DNA from: JAYFQE01 sp034927345
Lineage (GTDB): Bacteria; Bacillota; Clostridia; Saccharofermentanales; UBA5734
Reading direction: 5' to 3'
DNA length: 64,000 bases
Assembly (NCBI GenBank): GCA_034927345.1
Contig: JAYFQE010000012.1
Coordinates: 82,900-146,899 of the forward strand
In this document: in pieces, positions 53,772 to 62,502 of the stretch
Layout: every line of letters begins with the position of its first letter
How positions within the stretch are numbered: position 1 is the first letter of the stretch
Notes under the pieces: generated by a model
Databases searched by the model: none
What the model was told of the DNA's origin: nothing
What the model saw: only the letters and a program-made list of their open reading frames with translations
Position numbers and translations under genes: made by a program

Positions 53772-54773
53772 ATGACCATTCCCATGAGAGCATTAAGAGG
53801 CGGCGCGGATATTCCCGCGATCGGACTGGGGACATTCGGCTCCGACCGCTATGACGCCGCCGCGGTGGCGCAAGCTGTTCGCCTGGGCATCAGTCTGGGT
53901 TATCGTTTTATCGACTGTGCCGCCGTTTACGGCAACGAAGCCGCGATCGGGCCTGTGCTGGAGGAAGCTTTTACTGCCGGGATCAGCCGAAGCCAATTTT
54001 TCATTGTATCCAAAGTCTGGAACGACCATCATGGCCGGGGCGATGTTCTTCTTTCCTGCGCCCGGACCCTCAGGGATCTGCGCCTGGACTATCTGGACTT
54101 GTATTTGGTCCACTGGCCGTTCCGCAATTTCCATCCCCAGGGAGCGGCGCCTGATTACCATGACGCATCAGCCCGTCCTTATCTTCATGAACGTTATATG
54201 GAGACCTGGTACCAGATGGAGCGGCTGCAGAGAGCCGGCTATGTCCGTCAGATCGGCACCTCAAACATGACGGTGCCCAAGCTTGCCCGGCTGCTGCAGG
54301 ATTGCACAATTATGCCAGCGGCCAATGAGATGGAATTGCATCCCGCCTTCCAGCAGCCGGAACTCTTTGATTATTGCCAGGCACACGGGATCCAGCCGAT
54401 CGGCTTTTGCCCGCTGGGGTCGCCTTCGCGGCCGGACCGGGATCGTTCGGCCGACGACGCGGCCGATATGGAAGACGCGGACATAAAACGGATTGCCGGA
54501 GACCATGGCGTCCATCCGGCGCTGATTTGCCTGAAATGGGCGGTTCAGCGCGGCCAGATTCCGATCCCGTTTGCGGTAAAACCTGAACAATTGCGCGCCA
54601 ATCTGCAGGCTGTGTCGGAAGATCCGCTGACCGGCCGGGAGATGGCCGAACTCGCCGCGGCCGACCGGAACTGCCGGCTGATCAAAGGACAGGTTTTCCT
54701 TTGGGACGGCGCCAAAGACTGGACCGACTTGTGGGATCCGGACGGCCGGATCAGCGGAGATGAAAAGAAATAG
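53772..54773 (+). CDS. Aldo/keto reductase
   Basis: A 333-residue NAD(P)H-dependent aldo/keto reductase barrel with the catalytic tetrad visible: Asp and Tyr in RFIDCAAVYGNE (near 45-57), Lys in FIVSKVWN (near 83) and His in YLVHWPF (near 117). The C-terminal PIPFAVKPEQLRANL segment binds the cofactor. AGGAGG precedes the start. Sitting between the LacI and GH29 genes, it probably reduces the released sugar or a keto-sugar intermediate. Confidence 0.9.
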   Translation: MTIPMRALRGGADIPAIGLGTFGSDRYDAAAVAQAVRLGISLGYRFIDCAAVYGNEAAIGPVLEEAFTAGISRSQFFIVSKVWNDHHGRGDVLLSCARTLRDLRLDYLDLYLVHWPFRNFHPQGAAPDYHDASARPYLHERYMETWYQMERLQRAGYVRQIGTSNMTVPKLARLLQDCTIMPAANEMELHPAFQQPELFDYCQAHGIQPIGFCPLGSPSRPDRDRSADDAADMEDADIKRIAGDHGVHPALICLKWAVQRGQIPIPFAVKPEQLRANLQAVSEDPLTGREMAELAAADRNCRLIKGQVFLWDGAKDWTDLWDPDGRISGDEKK

Positions 54774-54793
54774 GGAAGGATCGGTGACTGACC

Positions 54794-55507
54794 ATGATCA
54801 GCAGCCATACCGACCGCCGCCGCTGGCTGCGGGAAATCGATCGGGTTATAGCGCAGGGGCCCTTTTCGGCCTCCTGGGATTCTCTGGAACAAGCCCGGGT
54901 GCCGGACTGGTACCAGGACGGAAAATTCGGCGTTTTCATTCATTGGGGCGTTTACAGCGTACCGGCTTTTGGCAATGAATGGTATCCGCGCAACATGTAT
55001 ATGCGCGGCAGCCCCGAGTATGAGCATCATCGGCAAACCTACGGGCCGCAGGACCAATTCGGCTATAAGGACTTTATTCCGATGTTCCGGGCGGAGCATT
55101 TCGACGCCGACAGCTGGGCGGCGTTATTCCGGCAGTCCGGCGCGCGGTTCGTCGTACCGGTCGCGGAGCATCATGATGGCTTTCAAATGTACAACAGCCG
55201 CCTGTCCGGCTGGAACGCCGCACAAATGGGACCGCAGCGCGACGTGCTCGGCGAACTGGGCGCGTCGGTTCGTCAAAACGGCCTGGTATTCGGCGCGTCG
55301 AGCCATCGGGCCGAACACTGGTGGTTCATGGGCGAAGGCCGCAATTGCGCTTCCGACGTCAATGATCCGGCCTATGCCGACTTTTACGGCCCGGCTCAAC
55401 CCAGTCCGGGCGAGCCGCAGCAGTGGGATAATTATCAGGCCAGCCGGCCGGACCAGGCTTTCCTGGAAGACTGGCTGGCTCGAGAGGACAGAATGAATGT
55501 CATTTGA
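54794..55507 (+). pseudogene. GH29 alpha-L-fucosidase, truncated at a mobile-element junction
   Basis: The first 230 or so residues of a GH29 enzyme: KFGVFIHWGVYSVPAFGNEW near 44-63, VAEHHDGFQMYNS near 121-133, then SSHRAEHWWF near 173. The protein stops shortly after ASRPDQAFLEDWLAR, exactly where GH29 proteins continue into the strand carrying the nucleophile Asp. Normal length is about 430-480. The last few residues (EDRMNVI) come from different, AT-rich DNA. The remnant lacks the nucleophile and should be inactive. It is distinct from the intact GH29 at 33504. The missing half should lie beyond the other end of the inserted element. Confidence 0.85.
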
Positions 55508-55521
55508 GCGTATCCGTTCTC

Positions 55522-55574
55522 GGAAACATATCCACTACGTTTTTGGCACTATCGGTAGGCGGGAACATATCGAC
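55522..55574. repeat. Short repeats at the left end of the inserted DNA
   Basis: GGAAACATATCCAC (55522-55535) and GGGAACATATCGAC (55561-55574) are near-identical, 39 bases apart, and a related GAGCGTATCCGTTC lies just before. They sit within 80 bases of the point where the GH29 gene breaks off. Internally repeated ends are typical of IS21-family and some other transposable elements; no transposase is visible here, so this could be a remnant end. Confidence 0.4.
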
Positions 55575-55601
55575 CTTCAACTATCACACCATTAAATGTG
55601 T

Positions 55602-56351
55602 TTAGTTAATAATATCGCCTTTGTTTTTAGCTAAATTTTCATGCCATTCTCGTCGCTTAGTAGCTGTCGGTTTCGTCCACTCTGTTTCTTCACCAATAAT
55701 TTTTAAAGGTTCTTGTGAGCGATAAGAACGCGTTAAGTTACCAGGGAACTTTTTGTCAGTAACATTTGGGTCGTTTTCAAATTCACCTGTAGGTTCTACT
55801 ATATAAACGCGTTCTCTTCCTTTTCCTTTTGCTAATGCTGCTGCAAGACCTGCCCCATTGACATTAGCAGTGAAATAAATATGGTTCATTTTAAGCCCAG
55901 GTTTGTAATTTGAATTTCCACCCGCTATCAGAAAATCACCAACTTTCAAATCTGCCTTTGTCCCATGGTAAAATGGGCCTTTATCTGTTAGTGCACCATT
56001 ATATGATTTGGCCAATTCATAATTTCTAGTTGCCTGTTCAGAATCACCCAACTCCTCATAACAGTTGGCAATGTTTATATACAACGTGGAGTAAGCACTC
56101 TTAACGTTATCATCATCTATATTTTGTGCACACTGTAAGGATGTTTCCATCCATTTTAATTTATCTGTAATATTTTCTTGTATACGAGCTAAATGATAAG
56201 CTGCGATAAATCTTTCATAGTCATCCGTTGCTTCGTGCCATGCTTTATGAAACATCGCAATCGCACCCTCACTGTTTCCACAGTCCTCCAATCCCATCCC
56301 ACTCATGCAGATTTTAATAATAACGTTATTTGGATCAAATTTTTTATTCAT
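55602..56351 (-). CDS. arr: Rifamycin ADP-ribosyltransferase (Arr) with TPR-like N-terminus
   Basis: A 249-residue protein. The C-terminal half (about 126-249) is an Arr domain: FYHGTKADLKVGDFL, IYFTANVNGAGLAAALA, RVYIVEPTGEFENDPNVTDK and KFPGNLTRSYRSQEPLKIIGE, covering the NAD- and rifamycin-binding His-Tyr-Asp positions. It transfers ADP-ribose from NAD to rifamycins and so inactivates them. Residues 1-120 are helical tetratricopeptide-like repeats (LEDCGNSEGAIAMFHKAWH; YINIANCYEELGDSEQATRN), which compact Arr enzymes of about 140 residues do not have. GGAGGT precedes the ATG. AT-rich base use contrasts sharply with the genes to the left. Confidence 0.9.
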   Translation of the reverse strand: MNKKFDPNNVIIKICMSGMGLEDCGNSEGAIAMFHKAWHEATDDYERFIAAYHLARIQENITDKLKWMETSLQCAQNIDDDNVKSAYSTLYINIANCYEELGDSEQATRNYELAKSYNGALTDKGPFYHGTKADLKVGDFLIAGGNSNYKPGLKMNHIYFTANVNGAGLAAALAKGKGRERVYIVEPTGEFENDPNVTDKKFPGNLTRSYRSQEPLKIIGEETEWTKPTATKRREWHENLAKNKGDIIN

Positions 56352-56739
56352 CTAATCTTACCTCCAAATTAATTGAATGTTATGATGAGTATATCCAGAA
56401 CTTCAACTGCTCAAGATCTTCTCCATTGGCTTGCCTTTTGCCAATTCGTCGATTAATGAAGCAGACCAAAATAATCACTATCCCAAATCCCCCAACAAAT
56501 CTCACTAATATACTATCGAAGTATAGCAGTTGAAATTCAGAACGAACAGTCTATATTTGCAATTTTGTATATGTTATAATTAAAGTGAGGAAGAGTATAT
56601 TATCAGTGAAGTTAAGCTTTTATTGTTTCGGGGGTGCCTAGCACAACCCGAAATTAGCTACGCCAAACATTCACCAATCGTACCGTTTACGAAAAGGGCA
56701 CTCTTAATAGGAGCGCCCTTTTCGTAAACATTGATGTAA
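56352..56739. other. Intergenic region of the resistance island with hairpins
   Basis: A 388-base gap between arr and the AraC gene. It contains two hairpins: 56627-56652 (TTCGGG/CCCGAA with inner GTGC/GCAC) and 56685-56729 (15-base arms GTTTACGAAAAGGGC/GCCCTTTTCGTAAAC). The second lies just past the AraC stop and may end its transcript. A 41-codon minus-strand reading frame (56380-56505) is listed separately. I see no other gene. Confidence 0.6.
56380..56505 (-). pseudogene. Possible remnant of a small membrane protein
   Basis: A 41-codon minus-strand frame from GTG 56505 that reads as one hydrophobic segment (FVGGFGIVIILVCFI) and then a basic/polar tail (NRRIGKRQANGEDLEQ). There is no ribosome site before the GTG, and similar sequence continues upstream without a good start until a stop, so it looks like the end of a decayed gene rather than an active one. 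Confidence 0.3.
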
Positions 56740-57618
56740 TTAATAGTCTTTTTTCTTTACTGGAATCCAAATTTCGCTTCTATACTTAGGATTCCCAGTG
56801 TCTGGACTCTCACTCCATAAAATTTCAGGACCTTCAACCGCCTCGTATCCTGATGATGGAAACCACTCTGAATATATCCTACCCCACACATTTTGAAGTG
56901 TTTCCGGGAATGGTCCAATCGATTCAAATACAGCCCAAGTACTAGCATCAATTTTTAATACATCAAATTCTGCTGTTTCATCACTTGAAGTTGCTACACC
57001 GATGTAATGATCTAGTTCTCCTCTTTCTTCCATTCTTCCTTCCGAGAAATTAGTGGAAGCACTAATAATACCTGTTGGTTCTACATTTGAAATTGCTTTT
57101 AATTGTTTAATAACATCCGTGGTTAAAAGTTCAGTCATTTTTGCAATCTCTGGATTGACACCTTTAAAAATAATTGGAACTCTCTTCTTAAATCCTACTA
57201 ACTTAAAAGGTCCTTTCTCAACAATACGATAGTTCATTTCGCATCCTCCTTTAATTGATAATTGAAAGGTCATTCGAGGATAAGCTTTTAATTGTGTATT
57301 CTCACTCCTTGCCTCAGAAGGGAGAATGCCATGCAGGGAATGAAAAGCACGGGAAAATGAATCAGCCGAATTATAGCCATATTTGACGGCTACATCAATT
57401 ATTCTCAAATCCCTATCTTTCAGATCAAGTGCAGCCAACGTCAGTCTTCTTCTCCGAATATATTCTGATAAACTTATGCCTGCTAAAAAAGAAAACATCC
57501 GCTTGAAATGATACTCTGAACAATAAGCGATTTTAGATACTTCACTATAATCAATTTCCTCTGTTAAGTGCTCTTCAATATATGCCAATGCATTATTCAT
57601 ACTTCTTAAAGAATCCAT
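56740..57618 (-). CDS. AraC-family regulator with GyrI-like effector domain (resistance island)
   Basis: A 292-residue regulator: AraC helix-turn-helix at about 5-108 (VSKIAYCSEYHFKRMFSFLAG; FSRAFHSLHGILPSEAR) and a GyrI-like drug-binding domain at about 130-290 (YRIVEKGPFKLVGFKKRVP; HYIGVATSS; WAVFESIGPFPETLQNVWGRIYSEWFP). The start at 57618 has AAAGGAGG 7 bases upstream. Rob/BmrR-like regulators of this type respond to lipophilic compounds and control efflux or detoxification. It lies between arr and vat and may govern either. Confidence 0.88.
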   Translation of the reverse strand: MDSLRSMNNALAYIEEHLTEEIDYSEVSKIAYCSEYHFKRMFSFLAGISLSEYIRRRRLTLAALDLKDRDLRIIDVAVKYGYNSADSFSRAFHSLHGILPSEARSENTQLKAYPRMTFQLSIKGGCEMNYRIVEKGPFKLVGFKKRVPIIFKGVNPEIAKMTELLTTDVIKQLKAISNVEPTGIISASTNFSEGRMEERGELDHYIGVATSSDETAEFDVLKIDASTWAVFESIGPFPETLQNVWGRIYSEWFPSSGYEAVEGPEILWSESPDTGNPKYRSEIWIPVKKKDY

Positions 57619-57722
57619 CAAACAACCTCCTTTCATCATCAATATTATCAGAGGATGCATTTACCCATCCGACAATCTGTGCACAATGTAGTCGACTCAC
57701 CTTATTCGGGAAACCCTTTAGT

Positions 57723-58364
57723 TTACATTTGTTTATTCATTAATTGCTCTAACCCTGCTTCGGATGTTAACATTTCAAGATTATTAAATATTTCCTCTTC
57801 GCTCCAATTCCACCATTGAAGCTTTAGCAAGAATTCAATCTTTTCGTCACTAAAGCGTTTTTTGATAAACTTAGCTGGATTCCCACCATATATTGAATAG
57901 GGTTCAACACTTTTTACTACTGTTGAGTTAGCAGCAATAATCGCACCATCTCCAATTTTAACACCTGGCATTATGGTTACATTTTGACCTATCCACACAT
58001 CATTGCCAATCACTGTGTCACCCTTAAAAGGAAGTTGTTCTATTGTAGGAGTCACTTTTTCCCATCCACAGCCAAAGATATTAAAGGGATAGGTTGTAAT
58101 TCCATCCATTCTATGATTTGCACCATTCATGATAAACTTAACACCCGCTGCAATTGCACAGAACTTGCCTATAATGAGTTTATCTCCAAGAAATTCGTAG
58201 TGGTGCTCTATATTATCATAAAATTTCTCAGGAGATTTATTATTGTCGCTGTAATAAGTGTATTCACCAATCTCAACATTTGGTCTTTTAGGTAGATTAC
58301 TTATATAGCAAACCGTCTTTATATTTTCATTCGGATAAAGCTTTTTCTTATCTGGCCCCGTCAT
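57723..58364 (-). CDS. Streptogramin A O-acetyltransferase, Vat family
   Basis: A 213-residue left-handed beta-helix acetyltransferase. The signature FIMNGANHRMDG (near 77-88, with the catalytic His), TTYPFNIFGCGWEK, GDTVIGNDVWIGQNVTIMPG and the final WWNWSEEEI are those of Vat enzymes, which acetylate group A streptogramins with acetyl-CoA. Length fits the family. Its first four bases overlap the end of the nucleotidyltransferase gene at 58361, so the two form one translational unit. The exact Vat class cannot be assigned by eye. Confidence 0.9.
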   Translation of the reverse strand: MTGPDKKKLYPNENIKTVCYISNLPKRPNVEIGEYTYYSDNNKSPEKFYDNIEHHYEFLGDKLIIGKFCAIAAGVKFIMNGANHRMDGITTYPFNIFGCGWEKVTPTIEQLPFKGDTVIGNDVWIGQNVTIMPGVKIGDGAIIAANSTVVKSVEPYSIYGGNPAKFIKKRFSDEKIEFLLKLQWWNWSEEEIFNNLEMLTSEAGLEQLMNKQM

Positions 58365-59200
58365 TGAATATGGGCTCCTTTCAGGTATTCAACCTCATTT
58401 ACTAGTCTTTGAAGAATCTCTATTCCTTTTCTTGTACAATCTACATTAGTTGATATTAAGGAAATAACCTTATCGACCCTTTCCTTGTAATCGCTTGGCT
58501 TGATCTTAAAATCCTCGATCATCTTAACAGCCTTTTTTTCATTTATACAGTATTCTTTATTTATTGCAAATAAGACTTGATTAAGGGAAGATATGCTTCG
58601 AAAGCAATGCCCGCAAACATAGGATACATCGTCTTTATCTATATTGTTCTCAGCAAACATTAAAGAGAAACCTGCCTCAAACATAAAAAATTCAGTTAAT
58701 CCTTTCTGCAAAGCGGTTGGATAACGTTCTGCTTGCTTTTTAAACTCATAAAAGTTTTCATCATTAGCATATAGTATTTTGCTAATCGCTAATTCTCCTC
58801 GATACATAGCACTTATATATCCATGGGGATGCCCCGTCTGATAATTAGCAGTAGCAATTCCTTGCTCCGTATCTTTGATTATTTGTACCACCCGTTTAAT
58901 ATCACGTAAAATTAAGTCCACATGATATCCGTTTATGACTAACCATCCGCCGCCATTAATCCAATCACCCCATGCTCCGGGAGGTACAATAAGGTTGCTT
59001 CTATTCTCATCATCCAACTCTGTAGCAAGTTGATTAATTACTGTAATGTCAAATAACTCTGAATTGTAATAGATTCCGAAATCTATATCAGAATCCTCTG
59101 TATGGGTGCCTCTTGCACGAGAACCCCCTAATACGATGCCTTCTATATAAGGCAAAGAGGATAATTTTTCTGTCACTGATTGAATAATATTATCTATCAT
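58361..59200 (-). CDS. Nucleotidyltransferase-domain protein, possible antibiotic-modifying enzyme
   Basis: A 279-residue protein. The N-terminal DNA-polymerase-beta-like nucleotidyltransferase motif is clear: GIVLGGSRARGTHTEDSDID (about 20-39, G-S plus D-x-D) with a third acid in HVDLILRD near 93. A helical domain follows. This is the fold of aminoglycoside and lincosamide nucleotidyltransferases, but I do not recognise a named class. AAGGAG precedes the start and the end overlaps vat by 4 bases. In this context resistance is likely, but the substrate is unknown. Confidence 0.75.
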   Translation of the reverse strand: MIDNIIQSVTEKLSSLPYIEGIVLGGSRARGTHTEDSDIDFGIYYNSELFDITVINQLATELDDENRSNLIVPPGAWGDWINGGGWLVINGYHVDLILRDIKRVVQIIKDTEQGIATANYQTGHPHGYISAMYRGELAISKILYANDENFYEFKKQAERYPTALQKGLTEFFMFEAGFSLMFAENNIDKDDVSYVCGHCFRSISSLNQVLFAINKEYCINEKKAVKMIEDFKIKPSDYKERVDKVISLISTNVDCTRKGIEILQRLVNEVEYLKGAHIQ

Positions 59201-59301
59201 ACTGAATCACTCCTTTCAATATCAAAAGCTATATCTCATGTTGAGAAACACCTTTTTTGCCATATGTTCCTTATGCTTTACGTATATTTATATGGAAAGG
59301 G

Positions 59302-59327
59302 GGCCTTCAGAATTCATCTTGAAGGCC
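59302..59327. other. Hairpin downstream of msr(D)
   Basis: Perfect 8-base arms (GGCCTTCA/TGAAGGCC) about 105 bases beyond the msr(D) stop in the 231-base gap before the nucleotidyltransferase gene. It may end the msr(D) transcript, but there is no T-run on the minus strand; on the plus strand TTATTTT follows. Confidence 0.4.
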
Positions 59328-59431
59328 TTATTTTCCCTGATTAGTGATCTAAACTACTTAGCGCTTAGATAAAATCCATAATCTTTTTCACTGCCCTACT
59401 TACGATCTGTCAAATAAGAAAAGTAAAATAA

Positions 59432-60895
59432 TTATCGGACTAAGTTTAATTTCTTATCTTTGATTTCATAAATCACATTAGCCACATTATCAAGTAGCCG
59501 ATTGTCATGGGTGATAAATACTATAGTTCCGGCATACTCCTTCATTAGTATTTCCAAAGCCTCTAAGCTTGGTATGTCAAGGAAGTTGCTCGGTTCATCC
59601 ATTAGTAAGATGTTATATCTACCCATAAGCATTTTAGCTAGCAATAATTTAATAATTTCTCCGCCGCTTAAAACAGATAAGCTTTTTCCAATATCATTCT
59701 GTTTCACCCCCATGGATGCTAGCACTGAACGAATTTCCGATACATTGTAATCACAATCCTCCTGCATAAACTCTAGGACATTCTGATTACTGTTGTACTT
59801 GTAACCATTTTGTGCAAAGTAACCTATTTTTGCCTTAGGTGAAATAGAAATTCCATCTTCATGGTTTAAGATCATTTGGATTAAAGTTGTTTTTCCGGTT
59901 CCATTACTACCAGTTAATGCCACTTTTGCTCCAAGCGGAATTTGAAAAGATACATTTTCAAACAATACCTTATCTCCAAATATTTTATTAATTTCCGTAC
60001 CAGCAATAGGATATGGATTGTGGAGCTCCAATGCTTTACTTTGCCTGAAACGAATCCTACGAATGTCTTCTGGGGCTTCTACTTTTCCTAAGGCCGCAAT
60101 CCTATGTTCTAGGGACTTAGCGGCATTATGCATCTTTTTTTCCTTACTTCCCATTGATTTTTGATGAGCTAAACGCCCTCCGCCTTCAGTACTTTTTTTC
60201 TTTGAAGCACCTTTTGCCTTTTTTTCTATTTTACGGGCCTGCTTTCGCTTTTCCTCCGCAGCCCTTTCCAATCGGGCACGTTCCGCAATAAATTGTTCGT
60301 ATTCTGCAGACTGGCTCTTGCGTTCTTCCTCTTTTTGGCGAAGATAATCAGAATAGTTTCCCCAATACTCAGTGATTTTGCCATCTTTCAGTTCCCATAT
60401 TTTATCTACTACCTCATCAAGAAAATAGCGGTCATGGCTAATAACTAACAGTGCACCTATAAAATATTTTAGCTGTCCGATTAGAAAATCAATTCCTTCA
60501 CGGTCTAAATGACTGGTAGGTTCATCCGCTAAAATACCATGAACCTGTGCCGATAAAGCTTGTGCTATTTTAAGCCTTGTTTCTTCACCGCCGCTCATGG
60601 TCTGAATATCTAATTGATTAACACCAAGCTTGCCTACAAGTCCAAAATCTTTTTCCTCTTGCAAGGTTACCTTGTCCAACTGAGGGATATAGGCAAGTTC
60701 ACCTAGACGATTCATTTTACATCCTGGAGGAGTTAATTCTCCTAAAATCACCTTAAATAAAGTGCTTTTTCCTGCACCATTTGCTCCTACTAAACCAATA
60801 CGGTCATAATCATATACTTCTAAATCGTCTATATCTAAAACATCGCGTCCTTTAAATTCCACACGAATGTCTTTTGCTTTTAATATCAATTCCAT
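59432..60895 (-). CDS. msr(D): ABC-F ribosomal protection protein Msr(D)
   Basis: A 487-residue soluble ABC-F protein, the exact usual length of Msr(D). It has two ATPase domains (Walker A GLVGANGAGKST near 34 and ALTGSNGTGKTT near 333; signatures MSGGEE and LSGGE; ADEPTSHLD and MDEPSNFLD) joined by a basic coiled-coil interdomain linker (about 190-260) that reaches the ribosomal exit site. It dislodges macrolides from the ribosome. The start MELILKAK with AGGAGG upstream matches the family. It lies behind mef with the leader peptide gene in between, so it is macrolide-inducible. Sequence appears close to known Msr(D). Confidence 0.95.
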   Translation of the reverse strand: MELILKAKDIRVEFKGRDVLDIDDLEVYDYDRIGLVGANGAGKSTLFKVILGELTPPGCKMNRLGELAYIPQLDKVTLQEEKDFGLVGKLGVNQLDIQTMSGGEETRLKIAQALSAQVHGILADEPTSHLDREGIDFLIGQLKYFIGALLVISHDRYFLDEVVDKIWELKDGKITEYWGNYSDYLRQKEEERKSQSAEYEQFIAERARLERAAEEKRKQARKIEKKAKGASKKKSTEGGGRLAHQKSMGSKEKKMHNAAKSLEHRIAALGKVEAPEDIRRIRFRQSKALELHNPYPIAGTEINKIFGDKVLFENVSFQIPLGAKVALTGSNGTGKTTLIQMILNHEDGISISPKAKIGYFAQNGYKYNSNQNVLEFMQEDCDYNVSEIRSVLASMGVKQNDIGKSLSVLSGGEIIKLLLAKMLMGRYNILLMDEPSNFLDIPSLEALEILMKEYAGTIVFITHDNRLLDNVANVIYEIKDKKLNLVR

Positions 60896-60974
60896 AACAT
60901 TTTCCTCCTGTCTATAATCGCATGTTTTCATTTGCTTGTACGCAGGGAAAACCATACGATTTAAGCAGGAAGAA

Positions 60975-60995
60975 TTACATGAAAATTAAATACAT
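60975..60995 (-). CDS. Leader peptide of msr(D) (MsrDL)
   Basis: A six-codon frame encoding MYLIFM and a stop, with AGGAGG (61005-61010) 9 bases upstream, overlapping the end of mef. This is the known regulatory nascent peptide of msr(D): in the presence of certain macrolides the ribosome stalls on it and the following hairpin no longer attenuates transcription. The 79 bases to msr(D) form the attenuator region. Confidence 0.93.
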   Translation of the reverse strand: MYLIFM

Positions 60996-61008
60996 AAATA
61001 TGTCCCTC

Positions 61009-62235
61009 CTATGAATTTTGTTTTAAATCTAATTTTCTAATCTCGGTCATCATCGGGCAAACGATAGCAACGCCAATAATTAAAATACCTGATAGTAAAA
61101 ACCAATGATTTACACCGATTCTATCAGCAAAAAACCCAGAAAGGATTAAGCCAAGCGGCATAGCGAATGACATAATACTTCCGGTCAAAGAAAATATACG
61201 TCCTAAATATTCAGGCTTAATTTTCTCCTGAAAAAGAGCTGTTTGCACACCGCTATAAAATGGCACCGAAAGCCCCATTATTGCACAGCAGACTACAAAC
61301 ATTACAAATCCATTTGAAGGAAGTAATCCTGCAATGGCTAAACTAGCTCCCATCATAAAAAATGAACCCGTTATTAATAGTACACGCTTTTCGTAACTTC
61401 CCAATCTTCCTAATATCAAGCCTCCTGCCAGCATACCAGAGGCAAACGCAATTTCGGTGATAGAAATATGCATCGGTGTCCCATTAAAATATTCCATACT
61501 GAATAAAGGGTATAGTGCATTAATTGGCATATAAACAAATGTATATAGTGTGCCTAAAAGTAATAAGGCAAATAATCCTTTGTTTTGTTTCAGTACGACA
61601 ATTCCATCTTTCATTTCTTTTATGAAATTTGGTTTTAAACTTTGCACTTGATCGCCAAGCTTAGGAATACGTACAATTGCTACCGTAATAGACGCAATCA
61701 CAGCACCCAATACATCGATGGCAATAATAGCATTTAATTCCCAAACAGAATATAACAATGCTGCAACCGCCGGACTAACAATATAGCTTATAGACTGCAA
61801 AGACTGACTATAGCCTGCACATTTCGTAAGCTGTTCTTCTGGTACTAAAAGTGGAGTAACCGCATTGAGAGCCGGGGTATGAAAAGCTGTTCCAATGCTA
61901 CGGATAAACAATACTACCATAACCATCCAGATAGGTAACTCCATATACAATGCAACAATAGCTAGCACGGCCCCAGCTGCTGCGATAATTAAATCAGCAC
62001 CAATCATTATCTTCTTCCTATCATGACGATCCACTAATACACCAATGGCTGGTCCAAAGACCGCATAGGGTAAAAAACCTACAAGTGAAGCCATAGACAA
62101 GACCATCGCAGATCCTGTTTTTTCTGTAAGGTAAAAAATAATCGCCATTTGCAGGATGGCACTAGTGATTAATGATACTGCCTGCCCTGCCCATATTGTA
62201 TAAAACTTAAGTTTCCAATTGTTGTATTTTTCCAT
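61009..62235 (-). CDS. mef: Macrolide efflux transporter, Mef family
   Basis: A 408-residue 12-segment major facilitator superfamily protein. It begins MEKYNNWKLKFYTIWAGQAV and carries the MFS loop VLVDRHDRKKIMIGAD near 66-82; the whole sequence reads as a close relative of Mef(A)/Mef(E), which export 14- and 15-membered macrolides by proton exchange. It lies upstream of msr(D), with which Mef is known to act jointly. CAGGAG precedes the start. Subclass should be set by alignment; several substitutions from classical Mef(A) are apparent. Confidence 0.95.
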   Translation of the reverse strand: MEKYNNWKLKFYTIWAGQAVSLITSAILQMAIIFYLTEKTGSAMVLSMASLVGFLPYAVFGPAIGVLVDRHDRKKIMIGADLIIAAAGAVLAIVALYMELPIWMVMVVLFIRSIGTAFHTPALNAVTPLLVPEEQLTKCAGYSQSLQSISYIVSPAVAALLYSVWELNAIIAIDVLGAVIASITVAIVRIPKLGDQVQSLKPNFIKEMKDGIVVLKQNKGLFALLLLGTLYTFVYMPINALYPLFSMEYFNGTPMHISITEIAFASGMLAGGLILGRLGSYEKRVLLITGSFFMMGASLAIAGLLPSNGFVMFVVCCAIMGLSVPFYSGVQTALFQEKIKPEYLGRIFSLTGSIMSFAMPLGLILSGFFADRIGVNHWFLLSGILIIGVAIVCPMMTEIRKLDLKQNS

Positions 62236-62453
62236 TTATATTATCTCCTGCATATTATTTTGCTTGAATTTCTATTTTGAATAGCATTCTAGGCAATAAA
62301 AAATGCAGGCCTAAATCCACAATGTGGCTTTTGGTCTGCATACATACAATATGGAAACATTCATAATAAAGACATAGTTAAATAAAGGTATAGTTAAATG
62401 ACCTATATCCTCACCGTAACTAATGAATGCTCAATATCGTATAAATAAGCACA

Positions 62454-62490
62454 ACAAAAAAGCCTATCATCGGGGATAGATTCTGCTTTT
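62454..62490 (-). terminator. Attenuator hairpin in the mef leader
   Basis: Minus-strand stem CTATC/GATAG, extended by AGC/GCT around a bulge, followed by six T. It lies between the leader peptide MTASMRLR and mef and is the expected terminator arm of macrolide-dependent attenuation. Confidence 0.7.
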
Positions 62491-62502
62491 TTTATTGCCA
62501 GC

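Noticed and set aside
56330..56533. A 67-codon plus-strand frame between arr and the AraC gene
   Set aside because: It overlaps the arr start region, has no ribosome site and no recognisable sequence; the opposite strand reads better as a decayed membrane peptide.
55602..62235. A named transposon for the whole resistance island
   Set aside because: No integrase, transposase or terminal inverted repeats are visible, so I cannot support a specific element name.
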